DNA of 41,164 nt from IMG/VR virus record IMGVR_UViG_3300036830_000344, positions 1 through 41,164 of that record; one strand, written 5' to 3'. The position numbers and the translations under genes are program-made. Of this stretch, positions 1 through 7,465 are shown one piece after another (the first letter of the stretch is position 1; each line of letters starts with the position of its first letter). This DNA is from a virus. The notes under the pieces were generated by a model, which ran no database searches, was not told where the DNA came from, and saw nothing but the letters and a program-made list of their open reading frames with translations.

Positions 1-127
1 TGTCGGCGGGCGACGACTTCGTTGAGCCCATCACGGCCACGCTTGAGCCGCTGCTCGACGTCGGTCGGGATCGGTTCCCGGCCTTTGACCTCCGGCTTCG
101 CGGCCGGCTTTTTCTCGGCGACGGCGG
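1..127. repeat. 127-bp direct terminal repeat, left copy
   Basis: These 127 bases are identical to 41038-41164 at the other end. The repeat lies inside the portal gene, whose frame stays open through the joined ends. An exact overlap of 127 is the size left by a k=127 de Bruijn assembly of a circular or circularly permuted molecule, so it probably marks circularity rather than a biological short terminal repeat. A genuine direct terminal repeat cannot be excluded from sequence alone. Confidence 0.95.
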
Positions 128-137
128 CCTCAGCCAC
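1..137 (-). CDS. Portal protein, N-terminal piece (gene continues at 41164)
   Basis: Start of the portal gene, which is split by the linear ends. The chosen start is GTG at 137-135, preceded by a GTGAGGCGG stretch on the minus strand that serves as ribosome binding site. It overlaps the stop of the upstream membrane/coiled-coil gene (TGA at 132-130). The first residues read MAEAAVAEKKPAAKPEV, a Lys/Ala/Pro-rich tail. Reading on through position 1 to 41037 keeps the frame open, giving one protein of about 719 residues ending at 39015. An in-frame TAG at 194-192 limits how far upstream the start could lie. See the main portal entry for function. Confidence 0.8.
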   Translation of the reverse strand, partial: MAEAAVAEKKPAAKPEVKGREPIPTDVEQRLKRGRDGLNEVVARR

Positions 138-477
138 GGTCGCCCGCCTCACCGCCGTTGCGCTCAGCGAACTGCTGATCGTTGTCGGCGCCTATCGGCT
201 GCCGGCGTTTGTAGGGGCCGCGACGCTCGCGGTGGGCCTCGGCTACGGCGAGCTCTGGGGCCTGGATGCGCTGGTAGAGCTCCTTACGCTCGATTGCCGC
301 CCGATCACGCTCAGCGGCCGTCTCAGCGCGGCTGGCGGCCAGCTCAGCGGCTATCTCAGTACGGCTAGCGGCCAGTGCGGCGGCGGCCTCGACACGTTCG
401 CGACGGATCGTCCGCTCCAGGGCAAAGCAGAACGCCAGAGCGACCAAGAGAGTAGCTGTGAGGAGGGCAACGATCAT
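130..477 (-). CDS. Small membrane-anchored coiled-coil protein between terminase and portal
   Basis: A 115-residue protein of unknown function. Residues 2-20 are a hydrophobic segment (VALLTATLLVALAFCFAL) likely to be a membrane anchor. Residues 22-85 are an Arg/Glu/Ala-rich helix with repeated ASR-E-AAELAAS units, a probable coiled coil. The C-terminus is basic and hydrophilic. It is translationally linked to its neighbours: its ATG overlaps the stop of the 176-aa gene (ATGA at 477-474) and its own TGA overlaps the portal start. The position between large terminase and portal is usually a head-gene position, so a membrane protein there is unusual. Spanin-like or assembly roles are possible, but nothing in the sequence decides between them. 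Confidence 0.7.
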   Translation of the reverse strand: MIVALLTATLLVALAFCFALERTIRRERVEAAAALAASRTEIAAELAASRAETAAERDRAAIERKELYQRIQAPELAVAEAHRERRGPYKRRQPIGADNDQQFAERNGGEAGDRG

Positions 478-1004
478 CGCAGCGCCGAGGCCCCGACTGT
501 GTAGGCCCAGTCACCGACGGCCGAATGCGTCACCTTGACCCGCCACTTGCCCGGCAACGCCAAGCCCTGCACTTCGTGGTTAGCGACCGCGGCCGTCTCG
601 AGGGCGCCGGGGTACAGCGTGTAGGCAAGGGTGGCGGCTTCAAGTTCTTTTGCTTTTTTGGTAACAGCAAAAGCAGTGAGTGGGACGTACTCGCCCGAGG
701 CCGGGTCACGGAGCTCGAGAGAAAGAGCAAGCGTCCCTTCTTCGGCTTCTTCGGCCGCTTCGAGCAAAGCTTCGGCGGCCGCGAGTTCCGCTTCGGCCGC
801 AGCCAACGCTTCTGCGTTGACTTCTTCCGTGGCTTTAGCGACAGCGGCTTCGGCAGCTTCTTTCGCAGCTTCGGCCGCGGCGCTCGACGGCGCCTCGGTG
901 ATATCGAGGGTGAGCAGCACCCCGCGCTGGCCGGCGGGGGTGTTCTGGTCCTCGCTCGACGTCGTCGCGGAGCGGACTTCGGGCTTGAGCAGGGTGCCGT
1001 TCAC
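474..1004 (-). CDS. Hypothetical protein with Ala/Glu-rich helical insert
   Basis: A 176-residue protein, not recognised. Residues 1-35 form a short N-terminal strand region (GVLLTLDI). Residues 40-90 are almost entirely Ala and Glu, with many AAEAA repeats, a long helix or coiled coil. Residues 92-176 look like a small beta domain (LSLELRDPASGEYVPLTAF, later KWRVKVTHSAVGDWAYTVG). The gene sits between large terminase and portal, and both ends use ATGA-type overlaps. Its late-operon position makes a minor structural or assembly role plausible, but that is inference. The Ala-rich block comes from GC-rich repetitive codons and may have expanded recently. Confidence 0.75.
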   Translation of the reverse strand: MNGTLLKPEVRSATTSSEDQNTPAGQRGVLLTLDITEAPSSAAAEAAKEAAEAAVAKATEEVNAEALAAAEAELAAAEALLEAAEEAEEGTLALSLELRDPASGEYVPLTAFAVTKKAKELEAATLAYTLYPGALETAAVANHEVQGLALPGKWRVKVTHSAVGDWAYTVGASALR

Positions 1005-1351
1005 GAGTCCTCCTTGGTAGATGCGAGGCGGGAAGCCTCGAGCGCCTCGCGCAGTCTGTCTTCCGCCGCGGACAGTGCCTCTTTGCCAGAGACGATCGCC
1101 CTCAATCGGCCAGCCTCGGCGTTGGCCTCGGCGAGCTCGGCGCGAAGCTCATCAACCTCGTCCTGGCGAACCATGCCGCAGAGCGCCTCGGCCGCCAACT
1201 CGACCCGCTCGCGCCGGATGTAGACATGCGGGTCGATGCCTTTGAAGTCCTTGCAGAAGTCGACCACCTCGCCGTCGCGGCGACCGCTGACGATGCACGT
1301 GTGGGGCGGCTTGGAGTTGTGAGCTGGGAGAGTGACGAGTTTCGGATCCAA
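1001..1351 (-). CDS. Hypothetical small protein downstream of large terminase (TTG start)
   Basis: A 116-residue protein of unknown function. The start is TTG at 1351-1349, with AAAGGAA just upstream on the minus strand. Residues 15-45 (HTCIVSGRRDGEVVDFCKDF) carry two cysteines in a compact hydrophilic domain, and residues 62-108 form an acidic/basic heptad-like helix (VDELRAELAEANAEAGRLR). It lies 10 bp after the large terminase stop and overlaps the next gene by ATGA at 1004-1001. The late-operon position suggests a head-assembly accessory, but no family is recognised. Confidence 0.75.
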   Translation of the reverse strand: MDPKLVTLPAHNSKPPHTCIVSGRRDGEVVDFCKDFKGIDPHVYIRRERVELAAEALCGMVRQDEVDELRAELAEANAEAGRLRAIVSGKEALSAAEDRLREALEASRLASTKEDS

Positions 1352-1361
1352 GGGATTCCTT

Positions 1362-2990
1362 TCAGGTAAAGCGGCCCATTACGGTGCCGCGTCGGCGTTC
1401 GTTGCTGGGATTGAAGGGGGGCGCGGTGCCCGGCGTCCAAGCTCGGGTGCGCGGGTGACGGCGTTTGCGCTTGACCGGGACGCGGCGCTCCATGCAGATG
1501 TAGCGGAGCACGTCGGGTTTGTGGTCGTCCTTCTTGACCACTCCGAAGCTGCCGTCTTCCTTCGGTTTCTTGCGGTAGCGGCGGAGCTGTCGGATCAAGC
1601 CGACGCAGCGAGAGGAAATGACGATCAGCGGGAAGGCTTTTTTGCCGCCCTCGCCGTCGTCGATCAGGTGGGAGAAGCGGCGCTGGATCTCGGTCACACC
1701 GGCCTCGACATCGTTCTTGCCGTAGATGATCGGGATGCCGGCGGTGATCCACTGCTCGCCGACACGCTCACCCGAACCGAGGTCGCGGGACTTGGCAGCC
1801 GGATCGATGATCGTGTACTTGCAGACCTCGGGCAGGCCCCAACTTTCGCGCTTGCGGAAAATCAGCTCGGCTGCGTGCTCGGGAACCGCGGAGCGTCCGG
1901 AAAGGGTGAGTTCGTCATAGACGACGACGCGCCCCTCCTTGTCGATCCCGGTCAAGAGGATCGCTGTCTCGACCTGGCCGGGGTCGATGCCGTCGAGATG
2001 TTCGAGGCCCTTGACGAGGTCGCGGTCGATCCACTCTTCGGGCACGACGTGGATGCCGCCGACCTGGGGATCGAACTCCTCGTAGACGAGGCCTTTGGCG
2101 TTGGTGAAGACGCCTTCGGTGACCGCCGCCTTCTGATCGCCGCGGATACCGGCGATCGCGTCTTCGCGGCCTTCCTCGGAGAGGTGCGGGTTCTCATAGA
2201 TCGAGGCCTGTACGAGGAGTAGGCCTTCCTCCTTGTTGAGCCACACCCGCTCGGAGATCTGCTCGCCCTCTTCGACCGCGGCGTCGTGGATCTCGTCGAA
2301 GACCCAGCCGAGCTTTTCGGAGATCGGGGTGAAGCCCCAGAGCATGTCGCCGTGGTAGTCGGCGATCCGCATCCGGGCCTGGGTGTAGATCCGTTCACCG
2401 TCTTCGGTGTCGGGCGGCTCCTCGTCCCAGACGATGCGGTGGCGGGCCGAACCACCGTGCTTGGAGGGCGGCTGTTCGGTGGTCATGAAGTCGAAAACCG
2501 AACCGTTGGCAAACCGCACTACGTGGTCTTTGTCTTTGTAGGCCGTCTCCCAGGAGCCGCCCTTGAGCTGGGACGGCGGCACCCATTCCTGAATCGTCTC
2601 GAGAAGCGACTGGTAGGGCTTGCCGTAGTCGGGGGTGATGAAACGGCACTTGAACTTGGTGCCCTTCGGCCAGATACGGAAGCGGCGCAGGGCCTCGGGG
2701 ACGGCGTCCTCGTCGATCGCCTGGATGAGGCAGTCGATCACCGTGGCGGTGGACTTGCCGGAGCGGTTGCCGCCGACGAAGGCTTTGGTTTTGACCCGGT
2801 GTTCGTGGAAGATCAACTGCCGCGCGTGGGGCACGTAGCGATAGAGGGGGTTTTCCTCGATCGACTCGTTGGCCTTGGCGAGAAGCTCTAGTACCTCGGG
2901 ATCTTCGAGCGCCGCGGGGTCGTCGACGACTAGCTCGAAGCCGGGCGGCGTGGCGCCGCCGAGGCCATCCTCGCGGACGTGCTCAACCAT
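1362..2990 (-). CDS. terL: Terminase large subunit (packaging ATPase/nuclease)
   Basis: DNA-packaging motor of 542 residues. The N-terminal ATPase carries a Walker A GGNRSGKST at residues 73-81 and a Walker B RIVWDEE near 185-191, with WGFTP (219-223) as the likely coupling region. The C-terminal RNase H-like nuclease begins with GIDPG (335-339) and has acidic residues at D336, E360 (VVVYDE) and D396 (IIDPA), the expected metal ligands for cutting concatemers. Length is normal for the family. The ATG at 2990 overlaps the last 8 nt of the putative small subunit gene, as is usual for ter pairs. The last 60 residues are very basic and proline-rich, which may contact portal or DNA. Confidence 0.96.
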   Translation of the reverse strand: MVEHVREDGLGGATPPGFELVVDDPAALEDPEVLELLAKANESIEENPLYRYVPHARQLIFHEHRVKTKAFVGGNRSGKSTATVIDCLIQAIDEDAVPEALRRFRIWPKGTKFKCRFITPDYGKPYQSLLETIQEWVPPSQLKGGSWETAYKDKDHVVRFANGSVFDFMTTEQPPSKHGGSARHRIVWDEEPPDTEDGERIYTQARMRIADYHGDMLWGFTPISEKLGWVFDEIHDAAVEEGEQISERVWLNKEEGLLLVQASIYENPHLSEEGREDAIAGIRGDQKAAVTEGVFTNAKGLVYEEFDPQVGGIHVVPEEWIDRDLVKGLEHLDGIDPGQVETAILLTGIDKEGRVVVYDELTLSGRSAVPEHAAELIFRKRESWGLPEVCKYTIIDPAAKSRDLGSGERVGEQWITAGIPIIYGKNDVEAGVTEIQRRFSHLIDDGEGGKKAFPLIVISSRCVGLIRQLRRYRKKPKEDGSFGVVKKDDHKPDVLRYICMERRVPVKRKRRHPRTRAWTPGTAPPFNPSNERRRGTVMGRFT

Positions 2991-3780
2991 CAGGCGCCGG
3001 CAAGTCGATCACTGGGGCGGGGAGAGCTCGAGGGGCGCCCTGACCGATCGCGAGGCGGATGCCCTTCGCCTCGAGCGCCCGCTGGAGCTCTGGAAAGTTG
3101 TGCTCGACGCGGTCAGTCGCCTGGCCGGTGAGGAGAGCAAGTTTTTCAGTCGAGATCCCACCCATTACCGCCGACTCGTGGAGCAGTTTTGCCAGCTCTT
3201 TGAAGGTGACTTCGCAGTCGCAACGCCGCGCCCACCACGCCTTGATCTCGGCGACGATCGACTCACGGCGCTTGTAGGCCCCGTTGAGCTTGGCGACCAT
3301 CATCGGGTCGAGCTCGAGATCGCCGGGGTTGCCGAGAATCTCCTCGATCAGGGAGTCGACATCAGGGAGGTCGATCGTCGAGGCGAGCTCACGCTGGTCA
3401 AGGTCGATGAAAGTGTTGATCTCCTCGAGCCGCCGCTCAGCGTCTTGGAACCGCTCATCGGCGTGGTGAAATTCAGCATCCTTGCGATCAAACGTGTCGC
3501 GGATGCGACGCAAGATCTCGTCGGAGAGCTCGGTCGAGGTGCGGGCAAGGCGGTGGAAATCGTCAGCGAGGTGGACGCCGACGTGGTTCTCGACTTCGAG
3601 TTTGATCTGCTGGTAACGCTCCCGATGGTTGTTGTAGGCCCAGGAGCGAATGGTGCCGAACGGCACCTTGAGGCCAGCAGCTTTGAGCAGTTTCTGCGTC
3701 GGCTTTTCGCGGGCACCCTCAACCGCGAACGCGGCCAAGGCGATGTCAATTTCCTGCGCGCTGTAGTCCGTTTTCGCCAC
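2983..3780 (-). CDS. terS: Putative terminase small subunit
   Basis: A 265-residue protein whose place directly before terL, with an 8-nt overlap, is the main argument for the call. Residues 24-60 (TQKLLKAAGLKVPFGTIRSW) resemble a helix-turn-helix that could bind the packaging site. Residues 70-190 are largely helical and charged, fitting an oligomerisation domain. The C-terminus is Pro/Ala-rich. The start is GTG at 3780-3778, overlapping the TAG of the 57-aa gene by one base (TAGTG). It is longer than many small terminases, so an additional function is possible. Family assignment is by position and HTH only. Confidence 0.7.
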   Translation of the reverse strand: MAKTDYSAQEIDIALAAFAVEGAREKPTQKLLKAAGLKVPFGTIRSWAYNNHRERYQQIKLEVENHVGVHLADDFHRLARTSTELSDEILRRIRDTFDRKDAEFHHADERFQDAERRLEEINTFIDLDQRELASTIDLPDVDSLIEEILGNPGDLELDPMMVAKLNGAYKRRESIVAEIKAWWARRCDCEVTFKELAKLLHESAVMGGISTEKLALLTGQATDRVEHNFPELQRALEAKGIRLAIGQGAPRALPAPVIDLPAPDG

Positions 3781-3953
3781 TAGCGCCGGCCGTGACTGCC
3801 AAGCTGGGCGAAATGTTTGGCGCCGTACTTCTTGCGCCCGATCGAGGCGGCGAGGGCCGCGGGGTCGCGGACACCGCGGTGGGAAAGGCTGTTCTCGAGA
3901 GCGGCGAATCGACTACCAGAGCCGAGCTTGCCGCGTCCAGTGCGCTTGCCCAT
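3780..3953 (-). CDS. Small conserved-looking basic protein (57 aa)
   Basis: A 57-residue gene, MGKRTGRGKLGSGSRFAAL at the start and GRKKYGAKHFAQLGSHGRR at the end. The middle (RGVRDPAALAASIGRKKYG) looks like a compact helical motif seen in many small phage head-region proteins; that resemblance is from memory and unverified. ATG is at 3953-3951 with a GAAGGGAG ribosome binding site 6 nt upstream. The stop TAG overlaps the GTG of the next gene. It lies immediately upstream of the terminase pair. Strongly basic, so nucleic-acid contact is plausible. Confidence 0.8.
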   Translation of the reverse strand: MGKRTGRGKLGSGSRFAALENSLSHRGVRDPAALAASIGRKKYGAKHFAQLGSHGRR

Positions 3954-3977
3954 GATGCTCCCTTCAGTAGGTCAGGT

Positions 3978-4238
3978 TCACCCCCTCTTCACTCGGCGGG
4001 TCAGCTCGTCTAGAGCGTTGGCGCCAGGGGTCGTGTCGGGCGGGTCCGCGAGGCCGAGGGCCTGGCGGACGAGCTCGGATTTGTTGGTGCCCGGCGCGAT
4101 CGTGCGCTCCGGCAAGGTGACGCCGTCGCGGGCGAGGCGCTCGATCGTCTTGAGGTCGGCCTCTTTGCAGCGGATCTTGAACTGTTTGTTGAGCGGGTCG
4201 TCGGTCCTCGGACCCCGTTTCAGCGGGCCGTAAACCAT
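3978..4238 (-). CDS. Putative ribbon-helix-helix-like DNA-binding protein
   Basis: An 86-residue protein beginning MVYGPLKRGPRTDDPLNKQF. Residues 18-65 (FKIRCKEADLKTIERLARDG ... NKSELVRQALGL) have the strand-helix-helix pattern of ribbon-helix-helix regulators, ending in the typical SELVRQAL helix. ATG at 4238 overlaps the TGA of the upstream gene by one base (TGATG). It sits in the early part of the late operon, upstream of terminase, and could regulate late transcription or bind packaging DNA. The fold call rests on pattern only. Confidence 0.65.
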   Translation of the reverse strand: MVYGPLKRGPRTDDPLNKQFKIRCKEADLKTIERLARDGVTLPERTIAPGTNKSELVRQALGLADPPDTTPGANALDELTRRVKRG

Positions 4239-4528
4239 CAGAGCCCCAAAGCCTCGAGGACGCCGGGCACGCCGTAGTGCGTCAACCGGTGGGGGTTGTC
4301 TTCCGCCAGCCACTCGTCCAAATCCTGCGGGCCAAAACGGATCGCTTCACCGCGGATGATCGCCACCAAGTTGTCGGCCGTCCACGCGAGGCGCATCGCC
4401 GCGGTGAAGTACTCGAGAGGGGTGGCGGCCGTCGCGGCCTCTTCCTCGAGCTGCTTCCTGCGGCCCGACTCTGCCCAGAACTCAGCTGCGATGCGCTCGC
4501 TTTCGTCGATCCCGTCGAGGTAGCTCAC
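4238..4528 (-). CDS. Hypothetical acidic protein
   Basis: A 96-residue, mostly helical acidic protein of unknown function. Residues 8-60 (ESERIAAEFWAESGRRKQLE) are charged helix followed by a more hydrophobic helix (AMRLAWTADNLVAIIRG). No catalytic or metal motif is visible. It is locked into the operon by ATGA overlap with the upstream zinc-type gene and TGATG overlap with the downstream RHH-like gene, so the three are probably co-translated. Confidence 0.75.
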   Translation of the reverse strand: MSYLDGIDESERIAAEFWAESGRRKQLEEEAATAATPLEYFTAAMRLAWTADNLVAIIRGEAIRFGPQDLDEWLAEDNPHRLTHYGVPGVLEALGL

Positions 4529-4815
4529 AGCGGGTCCGGTGGATCGTCGTCAAAAGGCCATTGGTCAAGGGGGTCAGTCGCCTGGTGGAGCTGCGGGGAG
4601 ACGCCGCCGGCATCGCGCTCGAGGCCCTGCGCGTGCATCGCGGCCGCCTCGACTGGGAAGCCGATTCCGATCAGCTGCCGCCCCTCGCAGGCCTTGCGGT
4701 GGGAGCAGACGCCGGCCGAGTTCAAGTGGGTACCGCCGGGCGAAGCCATCCCGCAATCGGAGCAGGGGATCTTGTTGCAGTTGACGCAGGGGCAGCCTTC
4801 GGGGTGGGCGCTCAC
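4525..4815 (-). CDS. Small cysteine-rich, probably zinc-binding protein
   Basis: About 96 residues beginning MSAHPEGCPCVNCNKIPCSD. The N-terminal half has CPCxxCxxxxCxxC and then VCSHRKACEG, enough Cys/His for one or two zinc sites. The C-terminal half is acidic and proline-rich (WPFDDDPPDPL). The GTG start at 4815-4813 is preferred because it forms the GTGA overlap used throughout this operon; an in-frame GTG at 4827 is an alternative. Function unknown; a treble-clef or zinc-ribbon type nucleic-acid or protein contact is the most that can be said. Confidence 0.7.
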   Translation of the reverse strand: MSAHPEGCPCVNCNKIPCSDCGMASPGGTHLNSAGVCSHRKACEGRQLIGIGFPVEAAAMHAQGLERDAGGVSPQLHQATDPLDQWPFDDDPPDPL

Positions 4816-5147
4816 GGGATCATCCACATCCGGGAGCGGCCCATTACGAACGGCCGGATCTGGCGATCGTCGCGAACGTCGGCCAGGTCGGCGAAGGCGT
4901 CGCCGCCGCCGAGGGCGATGAACTCGCGGAGTTTCTCCTGGGCCTTGTAGAAGCCAAGGCGTTCCTTGTCCATCTCGGCCTGCCTTGCCGCCGACATCCG
5001 CGAATAACCCTCGGTGCGCTCGACGCAGAGCGAAAGAAACTCTTCGACGACGTGCGGGAGGGCGAGCTGCTTCTTCTTCGGGAGCCGCGCACCACCCACG
5101 GCTTCAAGCTCCTCTAGCGTGGTGCCGTGTTGCCGTTCGCGGCTCAT
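4812..5147 (-). CDS. Hypothetical protein
   Basis: A 111-residue protein starting MSRERQHGTTLEELEAVGGA. Residues 20-75 are amphipathic helix (LPHVVEEFLSLCVERTEGYS), and the C-terminus (RPFVMGRSRMWMIP) is hydrophobic and methionine-rich. The ATG at 5147 overlaps the TGA of the 69-aa gene (ATGA). No recognised family. Its place among small genes upstream of terminase fits a minor head or regulatory function, but nothing specific is visible. Confidence 0.7.
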   Translation of the reverse strand: MSRERQHGTTLEELEAVGGARLPKKKQLALPHVVEEFLSLCVERTEGYSRMSAARQAEMDKERLGFYKAQEKLREFIALGGGDAFADLADVRDDRQIRPFVMGRSRMWMIP

Positions 5148-5353
5148 GCGGGGATCTTCCAACGCGAAGGATCGGGGCCGCGGATCGCCTTCTCCCACTC
5201 GGGGATGACGGCGCCGGCGAGGTTTCGGACGCGCCGCCGGAACTCCGCTTTGGCGAGCGCCGCCTGCTGCTGGTCTTTGCCGTTGGCGATGATCCGCAGG
5301 TCGAGCCCGATCTTGTCCTTCATCCGCTTCGGCTTGGCGATCAGCGTCCCCAT
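5144..5353 (-). CDS. Small basic hypothetical protein
   Basis: A 69-residue basic protein, MGTLIAKPKRMKDKIGLDLR at the N-terminus, then a helical stretch (QQQAALAKAEFRRRVRNLAG). Both ends overlap neighbours: its ATG shares bases with the upstream stop at 5355-5353, and its TGA overlaps the next ATG. No motif recognised. Its charge would permit nucleic-acid binding. Confidence 0.7.
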   Translation of the reverse strand: MGTLIAKPKRMKDKIGLDLRIIANGKDQQQAALAKAEFRRRVRNLAGAVIPEWEKAIRGPDPSRWKIPA

Positions 5354-5574
5354 CAGGAGCCGCCCACCGCGTCGGGCTCCTCCTGCATGTGGCCGCCGAT
5401 ACAGAGGGCCACGAAGGCGAGCATGTTGTTCCGGGTGCGGACGCCCTCGATCTGATCGGCCTGCTCAACCACGTCTTCGGCGAGGGCCTGCAACTGATCG
5501 GCGACATCGGTGCCGAGTTCCTTGGCAAGGCCGCGGCGGATCGCATCGCCCCGCCAGGGTCCGGGCTGCGCCAT
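5353..5574 (-). CDS. Small helical hypothetical protein
   Basis: A 73-residue protein beginning MAQPGPWRGDAIRRGLAKEL. Residues 20-48 are an acidic amphipathic helix (DVADQLQALAEDVVEQADQI). A short hydrophobic stretch (MLAFVALCIGGHM) at 51-63 is too short for a clear membrane span. The start overlaps the stop of the 444-aa gene (TGATG at 5576-5572). Function unknown. Confidence 0.7.
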   Translation of the reverse strand: MAQPGPWRGDAIRRGLAKELGTDVADQLQALAEDVVEQADQIEGVRTRNNMLAFVALCIGGHMQEEPDAVGGS

Positions 5575-6908
5575 CAGTCGAGCCTCTTGGCGACGGTGAC
5601 CGGGAGCAGCCAGCGGAGGAGGGCGAAGGCGCAGTCGCGTTCCTCGGCGTAGCGGCCTTCGCCACCGCGGGCCTCTTCGCGTCCCTCGAGCAGTCGCGCG
5701 CACTCCTCCTCGAGCTCACCGATCCGCTTCCACCGTTCCTCGGCGATCGCGTCCAATCGGGCGACGTCGGTGACCCTCATGCTGCCGCAGAACTCCCGCA
5801 GGCGATTGAGGACGGTCGGCGGGGAGATTTGCGGCCCCTGGGGAACACCGAGGCCATCAAGCAGCCTGTGGGCCTCGATCGCTTCGTCTCGCTTTTCCTT
5901 GAGCTGTCGCCCGTGCCCCCCGGTGAGTTCGCGATAGAGCCGGTCGATCCGCTCGGCGTAGGTGGCGCCCTGCGGCGCGTCGATCCGATCGAGGGCATCG
6001 CCAACTGCGTTGATCGCCCCCTGGGCGTCAGCCTCGCGCTCGTCGTCGCCGCCGCCGAGGAAAGCCAGCTCGACGGTGTCCGCGATCTCGAGGGCTTCGA
6101 TGTCGGAGAGGACGTCGCCCTTCTGAATCGCGTCGAGGATCAGCCGGCGGCGGGTACCCTCGGCGGGCGGCTGACCGCGCCAGGCGGCCGCGTCGATCAG
6201 GATCCGGGCGTCGTCGGGGGAGAGCTCCTTGCAGATCGCCAGCTCGTCGGGATAGGCGTCGCGGCCGGCGATGCCCGTCCGGTTCTTGACGACGATCCCG
6301 TTGCGGACGATCAGGTCGGCATACGCGCGCAGCGCCGTTGGATAGGCAGCCTCGTCGGCCGTGATGATCACTCGCTTCGGGACACCCTTCAAGTCGTTCG
6401 ACCTCCTCACGTCGTCGCTGGTGGTGTAGAGCTGGCGGCTGAACCGCTCCCGTTCCTTGCCGGTCACGTACGGGTCGTCGCGGAGGCCGCGATCGGCGCC
6501 GTGGCGATTGCGCTCGGCGGCTGCGGGACGGCCGCTCGGCACGTCGCGCTCGACCGGCGTGGTCCAGTTGCGATCGCTGCGGGTGTACTTCGCCTTGAAG
6601 TCCTCGTCGCGCCAGTTGTGGAGCTTGCCGTCTGCGTCGCGGACGATCCAGTAGCCCGGCGGCACCGCCAGGTCGAAGCGGTCGTGGCCGGGCTGGGACG
6701 CGGGGCCGATGGCGAAGCCGAGCTGCGGCCGCTGCGTGTTGCGCACTTCCTCGTTGGCGCGCAGGAAGGTGATCGGGAAGTAGTCGCCCGCCTCGGGGAT
6801 GCGGACCGCCTCGCGCGTCGCCGGATCAGGGTTGCTCAGTCGCGACTCGAACCATCCGGGGATGAAGTCGGGGGTCGGACCTTCCTGCCCTGGGCTCTTG
6901 TCTCTCAC
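5574..6908 (-). CDS. Large hypothetical protein, first gene of the late operon
   Basis: A 444-residue protein, not recognised. The GTG start at 6908-6906 is chosen because GAGGAG lies 7 nt upstream; the open frame extends further but that part is Arg/Pro-rich shadow sequence. Residues 30-110 include PGYWIVRDADGKLHNWRDED, like the short PGDY-type beta module found at the ends of many phage proteins. Residues 180-270 hold a mixed domain (KRVIITADEAAYPTALRAYA, then DAYPDELAICKELSPDDARI). The last 120 residues are charged helices (RIGELEEECARLLEGREEAR). As the leader gene of a 26-kb operon it could be structural, regulatory or both. Confidence 0.75.
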   Translation of the reverse strand: MRDKSPGQEGPTPDFIPGWFESRLSNPDPATREAVRIPEAGDYFPITFLRANEEVRNTQRPQLGFAIGPASQPGHDRFDLAVPPGYWIVRDADGKLHNWRDEDFKAKYTRSDRNWTTPVERDVPSGRPAAAERNRHGADRGLRDDPYVTGKERERFSRQLYTTSDDVRRSNDLKGVPKRVIITADEAAYPTALRAYADLIVRNGIVVKNRTGIAGRDAYPDELAICKELSPDDARILIDAAAWRGQPPAEGTRRRLILDAIQKGDVLSDIEALEIADTVELAFLGGGDDEREADAQGAINAVGDALDRIDAPQGATYAERIDRLYRELTGGHGRQLKEKRDEAIEAHRLLDGLGVPQGPQISPPTVLNRLREFCGSMRVTDVARLDAIAEERWKRIGELEEECARLLEGREEARGGEGRYAEERDCAFALLRWLLPVTVAKRLD

Positions 6909-7053
6909 GTGGATCTCCTCAAGTCGTTGATCTTCGGGGTGAGGGCGGGCAACTCGCCACCGGCACGACCACCAGGGTCTAGATGACGAGGCCCTACGCC
7001 GTGCCCTGGGGAGAGTGCCGCCCCCGTAGCTATCCGGCGATTCCTCGGCGAGG

Positions 7054-7087
7054 ACCGTAGCGGGTCGGGAGGCGGAACGTGTACACA
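7054..7087 (-). promoter_or_regulatory. Candidate late promoter with overlapping operator
   Basis: Minus-strand -10 box TACGGT at 7059-7054, with the near-perfect palindrome CGTGTACACA (7078-7087) at -35 distance, about 150 nt upstream of the first late gene. The 10-mer matches sites at three other control regions. The orientation is not certain: read rightward, the same 10-mer is followed 7 nt later by TATTTG, so it could instead serve a rightward transcript. Confidence 0.4.
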
Positions 7088-7395
7088 AGGCCGGTATTTG
7101 GGCACATTCGCGTAGAGCTGGGTGGAGATATATGTGGTGGAACCGCGCCGGCAATCGCCACTCCCCCGCCCCCCGGCATACGCGTGGTCGAGCCGAAGGT
7201 GGTTTCGCGATTCGGAGTGCCTCATTCATGCGTCGCATCGCTCGCCCCTCAACGCACGCCACTTGCAGAGCCACGCGATGGTTGACATTCCCCGCGTTAT
7301 GTCCGACGTGCTGCGTCGTGGTGGTGGTGCTGCCTCGCGCGCACGCTTTGATCGAAGCGCTTGTCGAGCTGAGCGGCCAACCCGCTGACTGACGC

Positions 7396-7414
7396 TGTGC
7401 CGTTGGTGGTACAT
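7396..7414. promoter_or_regulatory. Operator-like 19-mer, copy 1
   Basis: TGTGCCGTTGGTGGTACAT, 17 of 19 bases identical to copy 2 at 7466-7484, exactly 70 bp away. The arms TGTGCC/GGTACA form an imperfect dyad around a 6-bp centre. Placed upstream of the first early gene; likely a regulator binding site. Confidence 0.5.
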
Positions 7415-7420
7415 CGGATA

Positions 7421-7430
7421 TGTGTCCACC
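7421..7430. promoter_or_regulatory. TGTGTnCAC-type operator candidate (TGTGTCCACC)
   Basis: One of four related 10-mers, all in intergenic control regions (7078, 7421, 19447, 21855). Here it lies between the two 19-bp dyad repeats, about 80 bp before the early operon start. Likely bound by the phage repressor; inference. Confidence 0.4.
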
Positions 7431-7465
7431 AATCCCGAACCCGTGCTATCCGTGGACCCGCGTGC

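Noticed and set aside
6909-7274. N-terminal extension of the 444-aa gene to 7274
   Set aside because: The extension is Arg/Pro-rich with no ribosome binding site, whereas GAGGAG lies correctly before GTG 6908.
7282-7287. TTGACA as a -35 element
   Set aside because: No TANNNT box lies 16-18 bp downstream in this orientation.
7278-7388. 36-aa rightward frame
   Set aside because: No good ribosome binding site; Arg/Ala-rich shadow-like sequence overlapping a TTGACA that itself lacks a -10 box.
7132-7392. 86-aa rightward frame in the control region
   Set aside because: Composition is unlike the other proteins, the ribosome binding site is weak, and it runs through the operator region.
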